DNA of 64,000 nucleotides from an uncultured Pseudomonadota bacterium (lineage in GTDB: Bacteria > Pseudomonadota > Gammaproteobacteria > Steroidobacterales > Steroidobacteraceae). How positions within the stretch are numbered: the first letter of the stretch is position 1; the number at the start of each line of letters is the position of its first letter. The DNA is taken from NCBI GenBank assembly GCA_903884235.1, contig CAISEB010000016.1:1-64000 (forward strand), given 5' to 3'. Made by a program: the position numbers and the translations under genes. Below the pieces are notes generated by a model, which did no database searches, was not told the DNA's origin, and worked only from the letters and a program-made list of their open reading frames with translations. This document shows, in pieces, positions 9,443 through 22,051 of the stretch.

Positions 9443-9883
9443 ATGAAGCTGAACAACATGAGCCCCGCCGAGGGCAGCAAGAAGCCGCGACTTCGCGTCG
9501 GTCGTGGTGCGTCCGCCGGCCAGGGCAAGACCTGCGGCCGCGGCGTCAAGGGTCAGCGCGCCCGCAAGGGTGGCTACCACAAGGTCGGCTTCGAGGGTGG
9601 CCAGATGCCGCTGCAGCGTCGCCTTCCGAAGATGGGCTTCATCTCCCACGTGAAGCCGACCCGCGGCGAAGTCACGCTCGAGACGCTCGCCAAGGTCGCC
9701 GCCAAGAACGGTGGCTCGGTCGACCTCGCCGCCCTCAAGGCCGCGAGCGCCGTCCCGGCTGGCATCGAGAAGGTCAAGGTCATCCTGTCGGGCAAGATCG
9801 CCACGTCGGTCATCGTCCGCGGTCTCGCCGCGACCAAGGGTGCGCGCGCGGCCGTCGAAGCGGCCGGCGGGAAGTTCGAGTAA
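9443..9883 (+). CDS. rplO: 50S ribosomal protein L15
   Basis: L15, a late-assembly 50S protein. It has 146 residues (E. coli 144). The Gly/Arg/Lys-rich N-terminal part ([19 protein letters not shown]) followed by [17 protein letters not shown] is the family signature. It ends 5 nt before the secY start. Confidence 0.97.
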   Translation: MKLNNMSPAEGSKKPRLRVGRGASAGQGKTCGRGVKGQRARKGGYHKVGFEGGQMPLQRRLPKMGFISHVKPTRGEVTLETLAKVAAKNGGSVDLAALKAASAVPAGIEKVKVILSGKIATSVIVRGLAATKGARAAVEAAGGKFE

Positions 9884-9888
9884 CTACC

Positions 9889-11259
<1,371 letters not shown>

Positions 11260-11295
11260 GCGCGACCAGCGGTCGTTCCTGCGAGGTTCTTTGAA

Positions 11296-11409
11296 ATGAA
11301 AGTCCGTCCGTCCGTCAAGAAGATCTGCAAGAACTGCAAGGTCGTCCGTCGTCGCGGCATCGTCTACATCATCTGCTCCGACGCTCGCCACAAGCAGCGT
11401 CAGGGCTAA
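11296..11409 (+). CDS. rpmJ: 50S ribosomal protein L36, zinc-binding form
   Basis: A 37-residue protein read directly from the sequence: [20 protein letters not shown] continuing to KQRQG. Cys11, Cys14, Cys27 and His32 form the zinc site of the C+ type. It starts 36 nt after the secY stop and closes the spc operon, as in E. coli. Confidence 0.97.
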   Translation: MKVRPSVKKICKNCKVVRRRGIVYIICSDARHKQRQG

Positions 11410-11581
11410 CACGGGGCGCCTCCGCCAGCCGCGTCGTCAGGTTTCGAATTCCGTAATGGATTCCAAGGGTTAGACCCGGGAAGCCAGCGGATCCGGAACC
11501 AGGAACGGCGGGTCGGTTGAGGAAACCCGGGTTTTTGGCTAAGCTAGCGAACTTTTCCCAACGCATTCTTCAGGGCAGCAC
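11410..11581 (+). promoter_or_regulatory. Gap before rpsM with candidate alpha-operon promoter and leader
   Basis: A 172-nt gap at the spc/alpha boundary. TTGAGG (11517-11522) and TAAGCT (11540-11545) are 17 bp apart and could be a weak sigma70 promoter. Upstream, GACCCG (11473-11478) pairs with CGGGTC (11509-11514). In E. coli the alpha operon starts here and S4 binds a pseudoknot in its leader. No equivalent fold could be established by eye. Confidence 0.35.
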
Positions 11582-11962
11582 ATGGCTCGCATTGCCGGCA
11601 TCAATATCCCGATGAACAAGCACATCGTCATCGGGCTCACCCACATCTTCGGCATCGGCCGCCAGACGGCTCGCGACGCCTGCGAAGTCACGGGTGTCGC
11701 GCCGACCACGAAGACCAAGGACCTCACCGAGGCCGAGGTCACCGCGCTGCGCTCGTTCATCGCGCGCGTCACGGTCGAGGGTGACCTGCGCCGCGAGACG
11801 GCGATGAACATCAAGCGTCTGATGGACATGGGTTCGTACCGTGGCATCCGTCACCGCAAGGGCCTGCCGATGCACGGCCAGCGTACGCGCACCAATGCGC
11901 GCACGCGCAAGGGCCCGCGCAAGGCGGCGGTCAAGCTCAACGCGCCTCCGGGCAAGGCTTGA
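11582..11962 (+). CDS. rpsM: 30S ribosomal protein S13
   Basis: S13, in the 30S head, contacts P-site tRNA and bridges to L5. It has 126 residues (E. coli 118). [20 protein letters not shown] and the C-terminal [16 protein letters not shown] are the family signatures. It opens the alpha operon (rpsM-rpsK-rpsD-rpoA-rplQ). Confidence 0.97.
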   Translation: MARIAGINIPMNKHIVIGLTHIFGIGRQTARDACEVTGVAPTTKTKDLTEAEVTALRSFIARVTVEGDLRRETAMNIKRLMDMGSYRGIRHRKGLPMHGQRTRTNARTRKGPRKAAVKLNAPPGKA

Positions 11963-11997
11963 GCTCGATCCTCTCTCTTTCCTAGGAAACTCCGAGA

Positions 11998-12414
11998 ATG
12001 GCCGAACAGAAACAACAGGGTGGCGGTGGCGACAAGAAGGCACCGCGCGTCAAGAAGGCGCGGCGCCAGGTCAGCGATGCGATCGCTCACGTGCACGCCT
12101 CCTTCAACAACACGATCATCACGATCACCGACCGCCAGGGCGGCGTGCTGTCGTGGGCGACCTCCGGCGGCTGCGGCTTCCGCGGTTCGCGCAAGAGCAC
12201 CCCGTTCGCCGCGCAGGTCGCGGCTGAGAAGGCCGGTGTCGCGGCTCAGGAATATGGCGTGCGCAATGTCGAGGTTCGCGTGAAGGGCCCCGGCCCCGGT
12301 CGCGAGTCGGCGGTGCGCGCACTCAACGGTTGTGGTCTCAAGATCACCAGCATTGCGGACGTCACGCCGATTCCGCACAACGGCTGCCGCCCGCCCAAGA
12401 AGCGGCGCGTCTGA
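11998..12414 (+). CDS. rpsK: 30S ribosomal protein S11
   Basis: S11, in the 30S platform near the E-site. It has 138 residues (E. coli 129); the extra length is an N-terminal Gln/Gly/Lys-rich stretch ([12 protein letters not shown]). The core [13 protein letters not shown], and C-terminal [20 protein letters not shown], are conserved. Confidence 0.97.
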   Translation: MAEQKQQGGGGDKKAPRVKKARRQVSDAIAHVHASFNNTIITITDRQGGVLSWATSGGCGFRGSRKSTPFAAQVAAEKAGVAAQEYGVRNVEVRVKGPGPGRESAVRALNGCGLKITSIADVTPIPHNGCRPPKKRRV

Positions 12415-12449
12415 CGGGCGCTTAAACGCGACCCTATTCGAGGAACGCA

Positions 12450-13073
12450 ATGGCTAGGTATCTCGGTCCCAAGTGCAAGCTCTCGCGTCGCGAGGGTACT
12501 GATCTTTTCCTGAAGAGCGGCGTCAAGTCGCTCGAATCGAAGTGCAAGCTCGAAGTGCCGCCGGGCGGCATCAAGGGCGAGCGCAAGCAGCGCCTGTCCG
12601 ACTATGGCGTGCAGCTGCGCGAGAAGCAGAAGCTGCGCCGCATGTACGGCGTGCTCGAGCGGCAGTTCCGCAACTATTACCACAAGGCGGCCGGCCGCCC
12701 GGGCGCCACGGGTGAGAACCTGCTGAAGGCCCTGGAGCGTCGCCTCGACAACGTCGTCTACCGGATGGGCTTCGCCTCGACCCGTGCCGAAGCGCGCCAG
12801 CTGGTGTCCCACAAGGGCATCTCGGTGAACGGCAAGGTCGTGAACGTGGCCTCCTACCAGTGCGCTGCGGGCGACGTCGTCGAAGTGCGCGAGCACGCGA
12901 AGACGCAGGGCCGCATTGCCGCTGCGCTTGCGATCGCCGCCTCGTCGGGCTTCCCCGACTGGGTGCTGGTCGACGAGAAGAAGATGACCGGTACGCTGAA
13001 GTCGATCCCGGATCGGGACGAAATTCTGCCGGACATCAACGAGAACCTCGTCGTCGAGTTGTACTCGAAGTAA
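12450..13073 (+). CDS. rpsD: 30S ribosomal protein S4
   Basis: S4, a primary 16S rRNA binder that nucleates 30S assembly; in E. coli it represses the alpha operon. It has 207 residues (E. coli 206). [16 protein letters not shown] opens it, and an S4 RNA-binding domain lies around residues 97-160 ([20 protein letters not shown]). The end is the usual NLVVELYSK. Confidence 0.98.
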   Translation: MARYLGPKCKLSRREGTDLFLKSGVKSLESKCKLEVPPGGIKGERKQRLSDYGVQLREKQKLRRMYGVLERQFRNYYHKAAGRPGATGENLLKALERRLDNVVYRMGFASTRAEARQLVSHKGISVNGKVVNVASYQCAAGDVVEVREHAKTQGRIAAALAIAASSGFPDWVLVDEKKMTGTLKSIPDRDEILPDINENLVVELYSK

Positions 13074-13085
13074 GCCGATTCCTGG

Positions 13086-13106
13086 CCCGCCGGCCCGTCC
13101 GGCGGG
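13086..13106 (+). terminator. 8-bp hairpin between rpsD and rpoA
   Basis: CCCGCCGG (13086-13093) pairs perfectly with CCGGCGGG (13099-13106) across a CCCGT loop. There is no T-tract, so full termination is unlikely; partial attenuation or an RNA-processing signal that sets the rpoA level is possible. Confidence 0.35.
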
Positions 13107-13133
13107 TCGCAGTTTCCGAACCAGGTGCCTCCT

Positions 13134-14135
13134 ATGCAGGGATCCGTCGCAGAGTTTCTGAAGCCGCGTGTCGTCAAGGTCACCGAGCAGGGACCCCGGC
13201 ATGCGCGCGTCGTCATCGAGCCGTTCGAGCGGGGCTTCGGCCACACGCTCGGCAACGCGCTCCGTCGCGTGCTGCTGTCGTCGCTGCCGGGTGCCGCGAT
13301 CACCGAAGTCGAGATCGATGGCGTTCTCCACGAGTACACCTCGATCGAGGGCGTCCAGGAGGACGTCGTCGACGTGCTGCTGAACCTCAAGCAGGTCGCC
13401 GTGCGCATGCATGCGCGCGACGAGTCCGAGCTGCGCCTCGTCAAGAAGGGCCCGGGCCCGGTGCGCGCCGGTGACATCCAGGGCGACCACGACGTCGAGA
13501 TCCTGAACCCGGACCTCGTGATCGCCAACCTGACGAAGGCCGGCGAGCTCAACATGACGCTGAAGATCGAGCGCGGCCGCGGCTATCGCCCGGCGGTTGC
13601 CCGCAGCTTCGACGAGCAGACGCGCCCGATCGGCCGCCTGCAGCTCGACGCGTCGTTCTCGCCCGTGCGCCGCGTGACCTACAACGTCGAATCGGCCCGC
13701 GTCGAGCAGCGCACCGACCTCGACAAGCTGATCATCGACATCGAGACCAACGGCACGATCGATCCCGAGGAAGCCATCCGGCGCGCCGGCGCGATCCTCA
13801 AGGACCAGCTGTCGGTGTTCGTGGACCTGCAGGGCCAGGAAGAGGGTTCGGCGAAGACCGTCGAGACCCAGTTCGACCCGATCCTGCTGCGCCCGGTCGA
13901 CGAGCTCGAGCTCACGGTCCGCAGCGCGAACTGCCTCAAGGCGGAGAACATCCACTACATCGGCGACCTGGTGCAGCGCACCGAGGTTGAGCTGCTTCGC
14001 ACGCCGAACCTCGGCAAGAAGTCGCTCACCGAGATCAAGGAAGTCCTCGAGAGCCACGGTCTGTCGCTGGGCATGCGCCTCGAGGGCTGGCCGCCGCCGA
14101 CCCTGCGTCGCGAAGACGAATACAAGACGGCCTGA
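13134..14135 (+). CDS. rpoA: RNA polymerase subunit alpha
   Basis: The alpha subunit, which dimerises to start RNA polymerase assembly and contacts UP elements and activators. It has 333 residues from ATG 13134 ([12 protein letters not shown]), aligning with the E. coli start; the frame is open three codons further up to a GTG. The N-terminal domain has [20 protein letters not shown]; the C-terminal domain has [20 protein letters not shown], with the DNA-binding Arg, and [13 protein letters not shown]. Confidence 0.98.
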   Translation: MQGSVAEFLKPRVVKVTEQGPRHARVVIEPFERGFGHTLGNALRRVLLSSLPGAAITEVEIDGVLHEYTSIEGVQEDVVDVLLNLKQVAVRMHARDESELRLVKKGPGPVRAGDIQGDHDVEILNPDLVIANLTKAGELNMTLKIERGRGYRPAVARSFDEQTRPIGRLQLDASFSPVRRVTYNVESARVEQRTDLDKLIIDIETNGTIDPEEAIRRAGAILKDQLSVFVDLQGQEEGSAKTVETQFDPILLRPVDELELTVRSANCLKAENIHYIGDLVQRTEVELLRTPNLGKKSLTEIKEVLESHGLSLGMRLEGWPPPTLRREDEYKTA

Positions 14136-14173
14136 CGCTCGCGTCGGCCCTTCAGTTAGCGAAGAGTAAGTAA

Positions 14174-14656
14174 ATGCGTCACCAAAATTCCGGCCGCCAG
14201 CTGTCGCGAAACAGCTCGCATCGCGCCGCGCTGATGCGGAACCTCTCCGCAGCCCTGCTGCGCTACGAGACCATCCGCACCACCGTCCCGAAGGCCAAGG
14301 AGCTGCGTCGGGTCGTCGAGCCGATCATCACGCTCGGCAAGACCGACAGCCAGGCGGCCCGTCGCCGTGCGTTCGCGAAGCTGCGTGACGAGGCCCTCGT
14401 CGAGAAGCTGTTCACGGACCTCGGCCCGCGCTTCGCCGCGCGTGCCGGTGGCTACACCCGCATCCTGAAGATGGAGCCGCGCCCGGGCGACTCCGCGCCG
14501 ATGGCGCTGATGCAGCTCACCGAGAAGGCCGCTGCAGCGGCTCCGGCCGAGCAGTCGGCGGACGCGGCGAAGCCTGCGAAGAAGGCCAAGAAGGCGGCTG
14601 ACGCCGAGGCGGCCCCGGCCGCGAAGAAGCCGCGCGCCAAGAAGGCTGCGGCCTGA
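14174..14656 (+). CDS. rplQ: 50S ribosomal protein L17 with Ala/Lys tail
   Basis: L17, at the 50S tunnel exit. The core (about residues 1-116) is typical: [20 protein letters not shown] and [17 protein letters not shown]. Residues from about 117 to 160 are an Ala/Lys/Pro-rich tail ([20 protein letters not shown]) absent from the 127-residue E. coli protein. It ends the alpha operon and is followed by a strong terminator. Confidence 0.97.
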   Translation: MRHQNSGRQLSRNSSHRAALMRNLSAALLRYETIRTTVPKAKELRRVVEPIITLGKTDSQAARRRAFAKLRDEALVEKLFTDLGPRFAARAGGYTRILKMEPRPGDSAPMALMQLTEKAAAAAPAEQSADAAKPAKKAKKAADAEAAPAAKKPRAKKAAA

Positions 14657-14713
14657 GAAGGTTAGTCCGACGATTTCCGGTGACCCTTGTGGCACCGGGT
14701 CGTCATAGTAGTA

Positions 14714-14741
14714 GGCCGGGGTAACCCCCCGGCCTTTTTTT
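14714..14741 (+). terminator. Intrinsic terminator of the alpha operon
   Basis: GGCCGGGG (14714-14721) pairs with CCCCGGCC (14727-14734) and is followed by seven T (14735-14741). A textbook rho-independent terminator after rplQ, 13 nt before the end of the convergent pepQ. Confidence 0.92.
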
Positions 14742-14753
14742 ATCCGGCGCCGG

Positions 14754-16082
14754 TCAGGCGGCGGATGCCGCGAACGCGTCGCGGGTCAGGTTCTCTGGCC
14801 CCGCGGACGTCGCGACGACGTCGTCCTCGATGCGGACGCCCCCGTACGGTGCGAGTTCGGCGACCTTCGCCCAGTCGATGTTGCGGCCGCGCCCGTCCGC
14901 GCGCGCCTTCGCCAGCAGCAGGTCGATGAAGTAGAGCCCGGGCTCGATGGTCACGACCGTGCCGGGCTCGAGCGTCCGCGTCAGGCGCAGGAACGGATGC
15001 CCGGCTGGCGGCGGCATCGTCCCGCCACTGGCGGCGGCCTGGTGACCGCCGATGTCGTGCACCTGCAGGCCGAGCAGGTGGCCGATGCCGTGCGGGAAGA
15101 ACACGCTCGTCAGCCCCGTCTCGAGGGCCGCCTCGGCCGAGCACAGGATGATGCCCTGCGACACCAGCAGCTCGCCGATCAGCCGGTGCGCCGCGAGATG
15201 GATCTCCGGGTAGTGCACGCCGGGCCTGACCATGGCGCACAGCGCGAGCTCCAGCGCATCCATGCCGGCAATCAGCTCGGCGAATGCGCCGTCGCGGGCC
15301 GCGTGGGTGCGCGTGATGTCGCAGGCATAGCCGCGGAACTGAGCGCCCGCGTCGATCAGCATCGAGTGCCGTGCCGCGGGTTTCGTGTGCTGGACATCCG
15401 TGTAGTGCAGGATCGCCGCGCCTTCGTTCAGGGCGATGATGTTCGGGTAGGGCAGTCCCGCCTCGGTGTGGCCGCAGGCCGCGAGATAGGCGAGGTGGAT
15501 CTCGTACTCGGATGCGCCGGCGCGGAACGCGGCGACGGCCGCGCGGTGCCCGCGCACGCCGGCCGCGGAGGCACGCCGCATGCAGGCGAGTTCGTACGGC
15601 GTCTTCGCCGCCCGGTCCCAGTGCAGGCGGTCCATCAGCGGCTGCGGGTTCACGGCCCCGAAGCCCCAGTCGTCCATGCCGTTGAAGCGCTCGCCGATGA
15701 ACGCCGCGCCGGCCGGCACGTGCTCGCGTGCGTCTCGCGGCTCGCGCACCAGGACGACGTCGAAGCACGCCGTCCAGCGACCCGAGGGCGCCGCCGGGGG
15801 CTTGTGCCAGTAGTCCTCGGGCTGGTGGAACACGAGCACGGGTCGCGCGCCCGGCCGGATCACGAGGAAGGACCCTGGCGCGTCGTCGGCCGGCACCCAC
15901 TCCCGGAAGTGCGGGTTGGTCGTGAACGGGTAGGAGTGGTCGTCGAGGAAACGGTAGTGCAGGAAGCCGGAGCCGATGACCAGCGCCGAGGTGCCGGTCG
16001 CCTCGAGCGCCCGCGCGGTCCGGTCCACCAGGGCGGCCACGTGGGCCGGAAAAAGCGCGTCCAGCGTATCGTCGGTGTGCAT
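14754..16082 (-). CDS. pepQ: Xaa-Pro dipeptidase
   Basis: A cytoplasmic M24-family dipeptidase that splits X-Pro dipeptides. It has 442 residues, against 443 for E. coli PepQ, and aligns along its whole length. The creatinase-like N-terminal half has LDDHSYPFTTNPHFREWVP. The catalytic half has the dinuclear metal site: Asp residues in LIDAGAQFRGYACDITRT, His in PHGIGHLLGLQVHD, and Glu in VTIEPGLYF and GGVRIEDDV. The start was placed at MHTDDTLDALFP; the open frame continues upstream but has no conserved sequence there. It is convergent with rplQ. Confidence 0.93.
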   Translation of the reverse strand: MHTDDTLDALFPAHVAALVDRTARALEATGTSALVIGSGFLHYRFLDDHSYPFTTNPHFREWVPADDAPGSFLVIRPGARPVLVFHQPEDYWHKPPAAPSGRWTACFDVVLVREPRDAREHVPAGAAFIGERFNGMDDWGFGAVNPQPLMDRLHWDRAAKTPYELACMRRASAAGVRGHRAAVAAFRAGASEYEIHLAYLAACGHTEAGLPYPNIIALNEGAAILHYTDVQHTKPAARHSMLIDAGAQFRGYACDITRTHAARDGAFAELIAGMDALELALCAMVRPGVHYPEIHLAAHRLIGELLVSQGIILCSAEAALETGLTSVFFPHGIGHLLGLQVHDIGGHQAAASGGTMPPPAGHPFLRLTRTLEPGTVVTIEPGLYFIDLLLAKARADGRGRNIDWAKVAELAPYGGVRIEDDVVATSAGPENLTRDAFAASAA

Positions 16083-16196
16083 CGGTTCCCCCGTTTCCAG
16101 GCGGCGCCAGCATGCGTCCGCCGCGCGCGAGTGTAGTGGGGATCGGCCCGGTCGCGCCACGGCCGCAAGATCTCGCGCTTTTTGGGTGAAAGCCTG

Positions 16197-16202
16197 TACA
16201 AT
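16197..16202 (+). promoter_or_regulatory. Candidate -10 box of the Ala/Pro lipoprotein gene
   Basis: TACAAT matches the sigma70 -10 at five of six positions, 87 nt before the lipoprotein start. No clear -35 is visible at the right spacing. The 206-nt gap between pepQ and this gene holds nothing else obvious. Confidence 0.35.
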
Positions 16203-16288
16203 TCCGGCCCGTGGACCGGGACGGGCCTTCGTCGACCGCCGGACCGGCCGCGATTTCTCACCACACCTTGAATTTGGGGTATTGACCG

Positions 16289-16513
16289 ATGAACGTGAAA
16301 ATCGCCTTTGGCGCCGCTGCGCTGGCGCTGGCCCTCGCTGCTTGCGGTGGCAACAAGGATGCTGCTGCTCCGGCCGCCCCGGCTGCCGACGCTGCTGCTC
16401 CTGCTGCTGCTCCCGCTGCTCCTGCTGCTGACGCCGCCGCTCCGGCTGCCGACGCTGCTGCTCCGGCTGCTGGTGCCGCTCCGGCTGCTCCGGCCGAAGC
16501 TCCGAAGCAGTAA
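16289..16513 (+). CDS. Small Ala/Pro-repeat lipoprotein
   Basis: A 74-residue predicted lipoprotein. A short signal peptide ends in a lipobox LAAC with Cys19, followed by GGNKD and then about 50 residues almost entirely of Ala and Pro with spaced Asp (units like APAADAAAPAA), ending EAPKQ. The function is unknown. Most Ala codons are GCT, whereas neighbours prefer GCG and GCC, which may mean high expression or repeat expansion. It has its own candidate -10 and a hairpin terminator, so it is probably a single-gene transcript. An abundant spacer-like envelope lipoprotein is possible. Confidence 0.8.
   Translation: MNVKIAFGAAALALALAACGGNKDAAAPAAPAADAAAPAAAPAAPAADAAAPAADAAAPAAGAAPAAPAEAPKQ
16362..16500 (+). 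repeat. GCT/CCG trinucleotide-rich tandem repeat in the lipoprotein gene
   Basis: Degenerate repeats built from GCTGCTGCTCCGGCTGCCGA-like units encode the Ala/Pro/Asp segment. The strand is strikingly poor in A, and copies such as GCTGCCGACGCTGCTGCTCC recur. Such tracts can change length by slippage. Confidence 0.75.
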
Positions 16514-16541
16514 TCCAAACGCGCAAGCGTTTGCGATTAGG

Positions 16542-16588
16542 AACCGGGTTGGATCGCCAGCTTTGCTGGTGGATCCACCCGGTTTTTT
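16542..16588 (+). terminator. Intrinsic terminator after the lipoprotein gene
   Basis: Starting AACCGGGT and ending ACCCGGTT, with inner arms GCCAGC and GCTGG around a TTT loop, and a T run at 16583-16588. The stem has small mismatches but is long and followed by T, as expected for a rho-independent terminator. Confidence 0.85.
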
Positions 16589-16633
16589 CATTTCCGGGCC
16601 GGGCACGGGCCCAGCCACGGCGGTCATGACGCC

Positions 16634-17170
16634 ATGAGCGTGACGCTACGCGACGCACGACGCTCCGACGAGGACCAGCGCTGGATCCAGGCGGTCTATC
16701 CGGAGTACCTCGAGGAACTGTCGGCTGCGATGCACTCCGGCACCGGCGTGTTCCCGGTGCTCGGCGAGCATGGCGAGCGCCATGCCGAGCTGCTGGCGCG
16801 CTGGTTCCGCGATGATCGTTCCCATCCGCTGCTGCTGCTCGACGGCGGACGCGCCGCAGGCTTCGCGCTCGTGTCGCGGCCGCTGGTCGCGAGCACCGCA
16901 CAGGGCGCGGTCGAGTTCCGGATGGCCGAATTCTTCATCCGCCGCGCGTTCCGGCGCCGCGGCATCGGGCGCGCGGCGGCCGCCCTGATCTTCAGTCGCT
17001 TCGCCGGTCGCTGGGAGATCACCGAGGCCACCGCCAACTCGCGCGCGGTCAGCTTCTGGCGCCAGATCGTGATGTCCTACACGCGCGGCCGCTACGACGA
17101 ACGCGTGCGCGACGGCGAAGTGCGCCAGACCTTCGTCAGCACCAACGCCCCGCTGCTCGAGCGCCCCTGA
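16634..17170 (+). CDS. GNAT-family N-acetyltransferase
   Basis: A 178-residue protein of the GCN5-related acetyltransferase fold; the substrate is unknown. The acetyl-CoA-binding pattern is visible around residues 95-115 (RRAFRRRGIGRAAAALIFSR), preceded by a beta strand VEFRMAEFFI. The end WEITEATANSRAVSFWRQIV fits the conserved GNAT C-terminal strand and helix. It is convergent with uvrA, 7 nt apart. Confidence 0.8.
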   Translation: MSVTLRDARRSDEDQRWIQAVYPEYLEELSAAMHSGTGVFPVLGEHGERHAELLARWFRDDRSHPLLLLDGGRAAGFALVSRPLVASTAQGAVEFRMAEFFIRRAFRRRGIGRAAAALIFSRFAGRWEITEATANSRAVSFWRQIVMSYTRGRYDERVRDGEVRQTFVSTNAPLLERP

Positions 17171-17177
17171 AGCGCGC

Positions 17178-20036
<2,859 letters not shown>

Positions 20037-20104
20037 CTGTGTTCCGGGAATTTCGGGCGAATTCGATAGAATACAAGCCACGTCCACTTTCAGGTAAGAC
20101 ACTC
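20037..20104. promoter_or_regulatory. Divergent uvrA/MFS promoter region
   Basis: A 68-nt gap. TAGAAT (20067-20072) could be a -10 toward the MFS gene and TATTCT (complement of 20068-20073) one toward uvrA; no -35 is convincing. No E. coli-type LexA box (CTGT-N8-ACAG) is present. Confidence 0.3.
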
Positions 20105-21316
20105 GTGCATCCTTCCAGCGACGGGGCGGCCCCCCCCAGTGCCCCGGCACCCCGGCTGCGCCTCGATCCCGCCGAGCGCCGGGCGCTCGGTGGCCTCGCC
20201 GCGATCTACGCGGCGCGTATGCTGGGCCTGTTCCTGCTGCTGCCGGTGCTCGCGCTCTACGCCGGCAGCCTGCCGGCCGCGAGCGCAGGCCTCGTGGGCC
20301 TCGCGATGGGGGCCTACGGGCTCGTCCAGGCGGTCTTCCAGGTGCCCTTTGGCATGGCCTCGGATCGTTGGGGCCGTCGGCCGGTCATCGCGATCGGTCT
20401 TGTCCTGTACGCGGCGGGCTCGGTCGTCGGTGCGCTCGCGACGACCATCGGTGGCGTCATTGCCGCGCGCCTCGTGCAGGGGTCCGGGGCCGTGTCCGGC
20501 CCCGTGACGGCGCTGCTCGCGGACCTGACGCGGTCCGAGGTCCGCACCCGCGCCATGGCCGTCATCGGCATCAGCATTGGCGGCTCGTTCGTGATCTCGC
20601 TGGTCGCGGCGCCGCCGCTGGAGGCGCTGATCGGGGTGCCGGGCCTGTTCTGGATCATGGCGGCGCTCGCGGCGCTATGCCTCGTGCTGCTGTTCGTGGC
20701 GGTGCCACACGGTGCCGATCGCCGGGTGGCGCGCAGCGCCGGCGGCCCGGGACTCGCCGCCGCGCTGACGCCGGCGCTGCTGCCGTACCACTTCGGCGTG
20801 TTCGTGCTGAACTTCGTGCTGACCGCGGCCTTCGTCGGCGTGCCGTACGCGCTCCGGGACATCCTGCACATCCCGCTCGAGGGCCACTGGAAGACGTACC
20901 TGTGGGTGTTCCTCGCCTCGGTGCCGCCGACCATCCCGTTCGTGCTCTACACCGAACGCGCCAAGGTCCCGGGGCGGGTGCTGCGCCTCGGCGTGCTGCT
21001 GCTGGCCGCCTCGCTGCTCGCGCTCGCGTTCTCGTACTGGAACTACTGGACGCTGGCCGCCTCGCTGGTCGCGTTCTTCGCGGCGTTCAACTACCTCGAG
21101 GCCCGGCTTCCGGCGCGGCTGTCGCAGGCGGCGCCGGCCGAGATCCGTGGCGCGGCGCTCAGCGTCTTCGCCGTCGCCCAGACCCTCGGGGGAGGCGCGG
21201 GCGGCTACGTCGCGAGCGTCGTGCGCGGCACCCACTACGGCGTGCACGGCGTGTTCGCCGTCGCGACGGTCGCCGCCCTCGGCTGGTGGTTCGTGGCCCG
21301 CCCGCAGCGGGGCTGA
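20105..21316 (+). CDS. Major facilitator superfamily transporter
   Basis: An inner-membrane transporter of 403 residues with about twelve hydrophobic helices; the substrate is unknown. The MFS signature in the loop between helices 2 and 3 is clear ([16 protein letters not shown]). The start was placed at GTG 20105, which has an AGGTAAG Shine-Dalgarno about 7 nt upstream. Codons further up, overlapping the uvrA promoter region, are less likely. Its place between uvrA and ssb is shared with Pseudomonas, where the family is annotated as a probable MFS transporter. Confidence 0.85.
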   Translation: MHPSSDGAAPPSAPAPRLRLDPAERRALGGLAAIYAARMLGLFLLLPVLALYAGSLPAASAGLVGLAMGAYGLVQAVFQVPFGMASDRWGRRPVIAIGLVLYAAGSVVGALATTIGGVIAARLVQGSGAVSGPVTALLADLTRSEVRTRAMAVIGISIGGSFVISLVAAPPLEALIGVPGLFWIMAALAALCLVLLFVAVPHGADRRVARSAGGPGLAAALTPALLPYHFGVFVLNFVLTAAFVGVPYALRDILHIPLEGHWKTYLWVFLASVPPTIPFVLYTERAKVPGRVLRLGVLLLAASLLALAFSYWNYWTLAASLVAFFAAFNYLEARLPARLSQAAPAEIRGAALSVFAVAQTLGGGAGGYVASVVRGTHYGVHGVFAVATVAALGWWFVARPQRG

Positions 21317-21441
21317 GCCGCGCATTTCTCCGCGTTCGCGGCTGATTCGGGGCGTGCATGTGCGGCGCCCGGCGGTACACTGGCGGCCACGACAGGCGGG
21401 CGGACGGCGGGTCCGGCCCGGCATTACCCAGGAGTGTTCCC

Positions 21442-21930
21442 ATGGCGCGCGGCATCAACAAGGTCATTCTCGTCGGCAACCTCGGGCAGGACCCGGAAAC
21501 CCGGTCCATGCCGAGCGGCAAGGCGGTCACGAACGTCCGCATCGCGACAAGTGACTCCTGGCGCGACAAGCAGACCGGCGAGCAGAAGGAACAGACCGAG
21601 TGGCACACGGTCGTGTTCTTCGACCGCCTCGCCGAGATCGCCGCCGAGTACCTGAAGAAGGGCTCGCAGGTCTATGTGGAGGGACGCCTGCGCACGCGCA
21701 AGTGGCAGGACAAGAACACCGGCGCCGACCGCTACACGACCGAAATCGTCGGCAACGAGATGCAGATGCTCGGCGGGCGCGGCGGCATGGGTGGCGAGGG
21801 CGGCGGCGGTGGCCGCAGCAGCTACGGCGGCGGCCGGCCGGCCGCTGGCGCGTCCCAGGACGCGTCGTTCAACCAGACCCCGGCGCCGACCCACGACGAC
21901 GGGATGATCGACGACGAAATCCCGTTCTGA
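21442..21930 (+). CDS. ssb: Single-stranded DNA-binding protein
   Basis: SSB coats single-stranded DNA in replication, repair and recombination. It has 162 residues: an N-terminal OB fold ([20 protein letters not shown], then EWHTVVFF and [14 protein letters not shown]), a Gly-rich linker (about 112-140) and the acidic C-terminal tip DDEIPF that recruits partner proteins. The start ATG has AGGAG 7 nt upstream; the longer upstream open frame is not conserved. Confidence 0.97.
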   Translation: MARGINKVILVGNLGQDPETRSMPSGKAVTNVRIATSDSWRDKQTGEQKEQTEWHTVVFFDRLAEIAAEYLKKGSQVYVEGRLRTRKWQDKNTGADRYTTEIVGNEMQMLGGRGGMGGEGGGGGRSSYGGGRPAAGASQDASFNQTPAPTHDDGMIDDEIPF

Positions 21931-21972
21931 CGCCCGCAGATATCCGGCAAGTCATTGAATTGTAATTAATTC

Positions 21973-22028
21973 GCGGCGACGCGGGCGACGCGCCGCCTTT
22001 GCCGGGGGGGCGTCCGACGCGTTACCCT
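21973..22028 (+). promoter_or_regulatory. ssb-miaB gap: stem-loop and candidate miaB promoter
   Basis: GCGGCG (21973-21978) pairs with CGCCGC (21991-21996), followed by CTTT, a possible weak ssb terminator. TTGCCG (21999-22004) and TACCCT (22023-22028), 18 bp apart, could drive miaB. Just upstream is a short AT-rich patch (21954-21971) that stands out from the surroundings. Confidence 0.3.
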
Positions 22029-22051
22029 TGTCGCTCCGCGCCACAGCACCC

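Noticed and set aside
16362-16500. Repeats near 16.4 kb as a CRISPR or intergenic repeat
   Set aside because: Repeat units are degenerate, lack unique spacers, and encode the Ala/Pro part of a lipoprotein in frame.
20037-20104. LexA box before uvrA
   Set aside because: CTGT at about 20037-20041 has no ACAG partner at the required distance.
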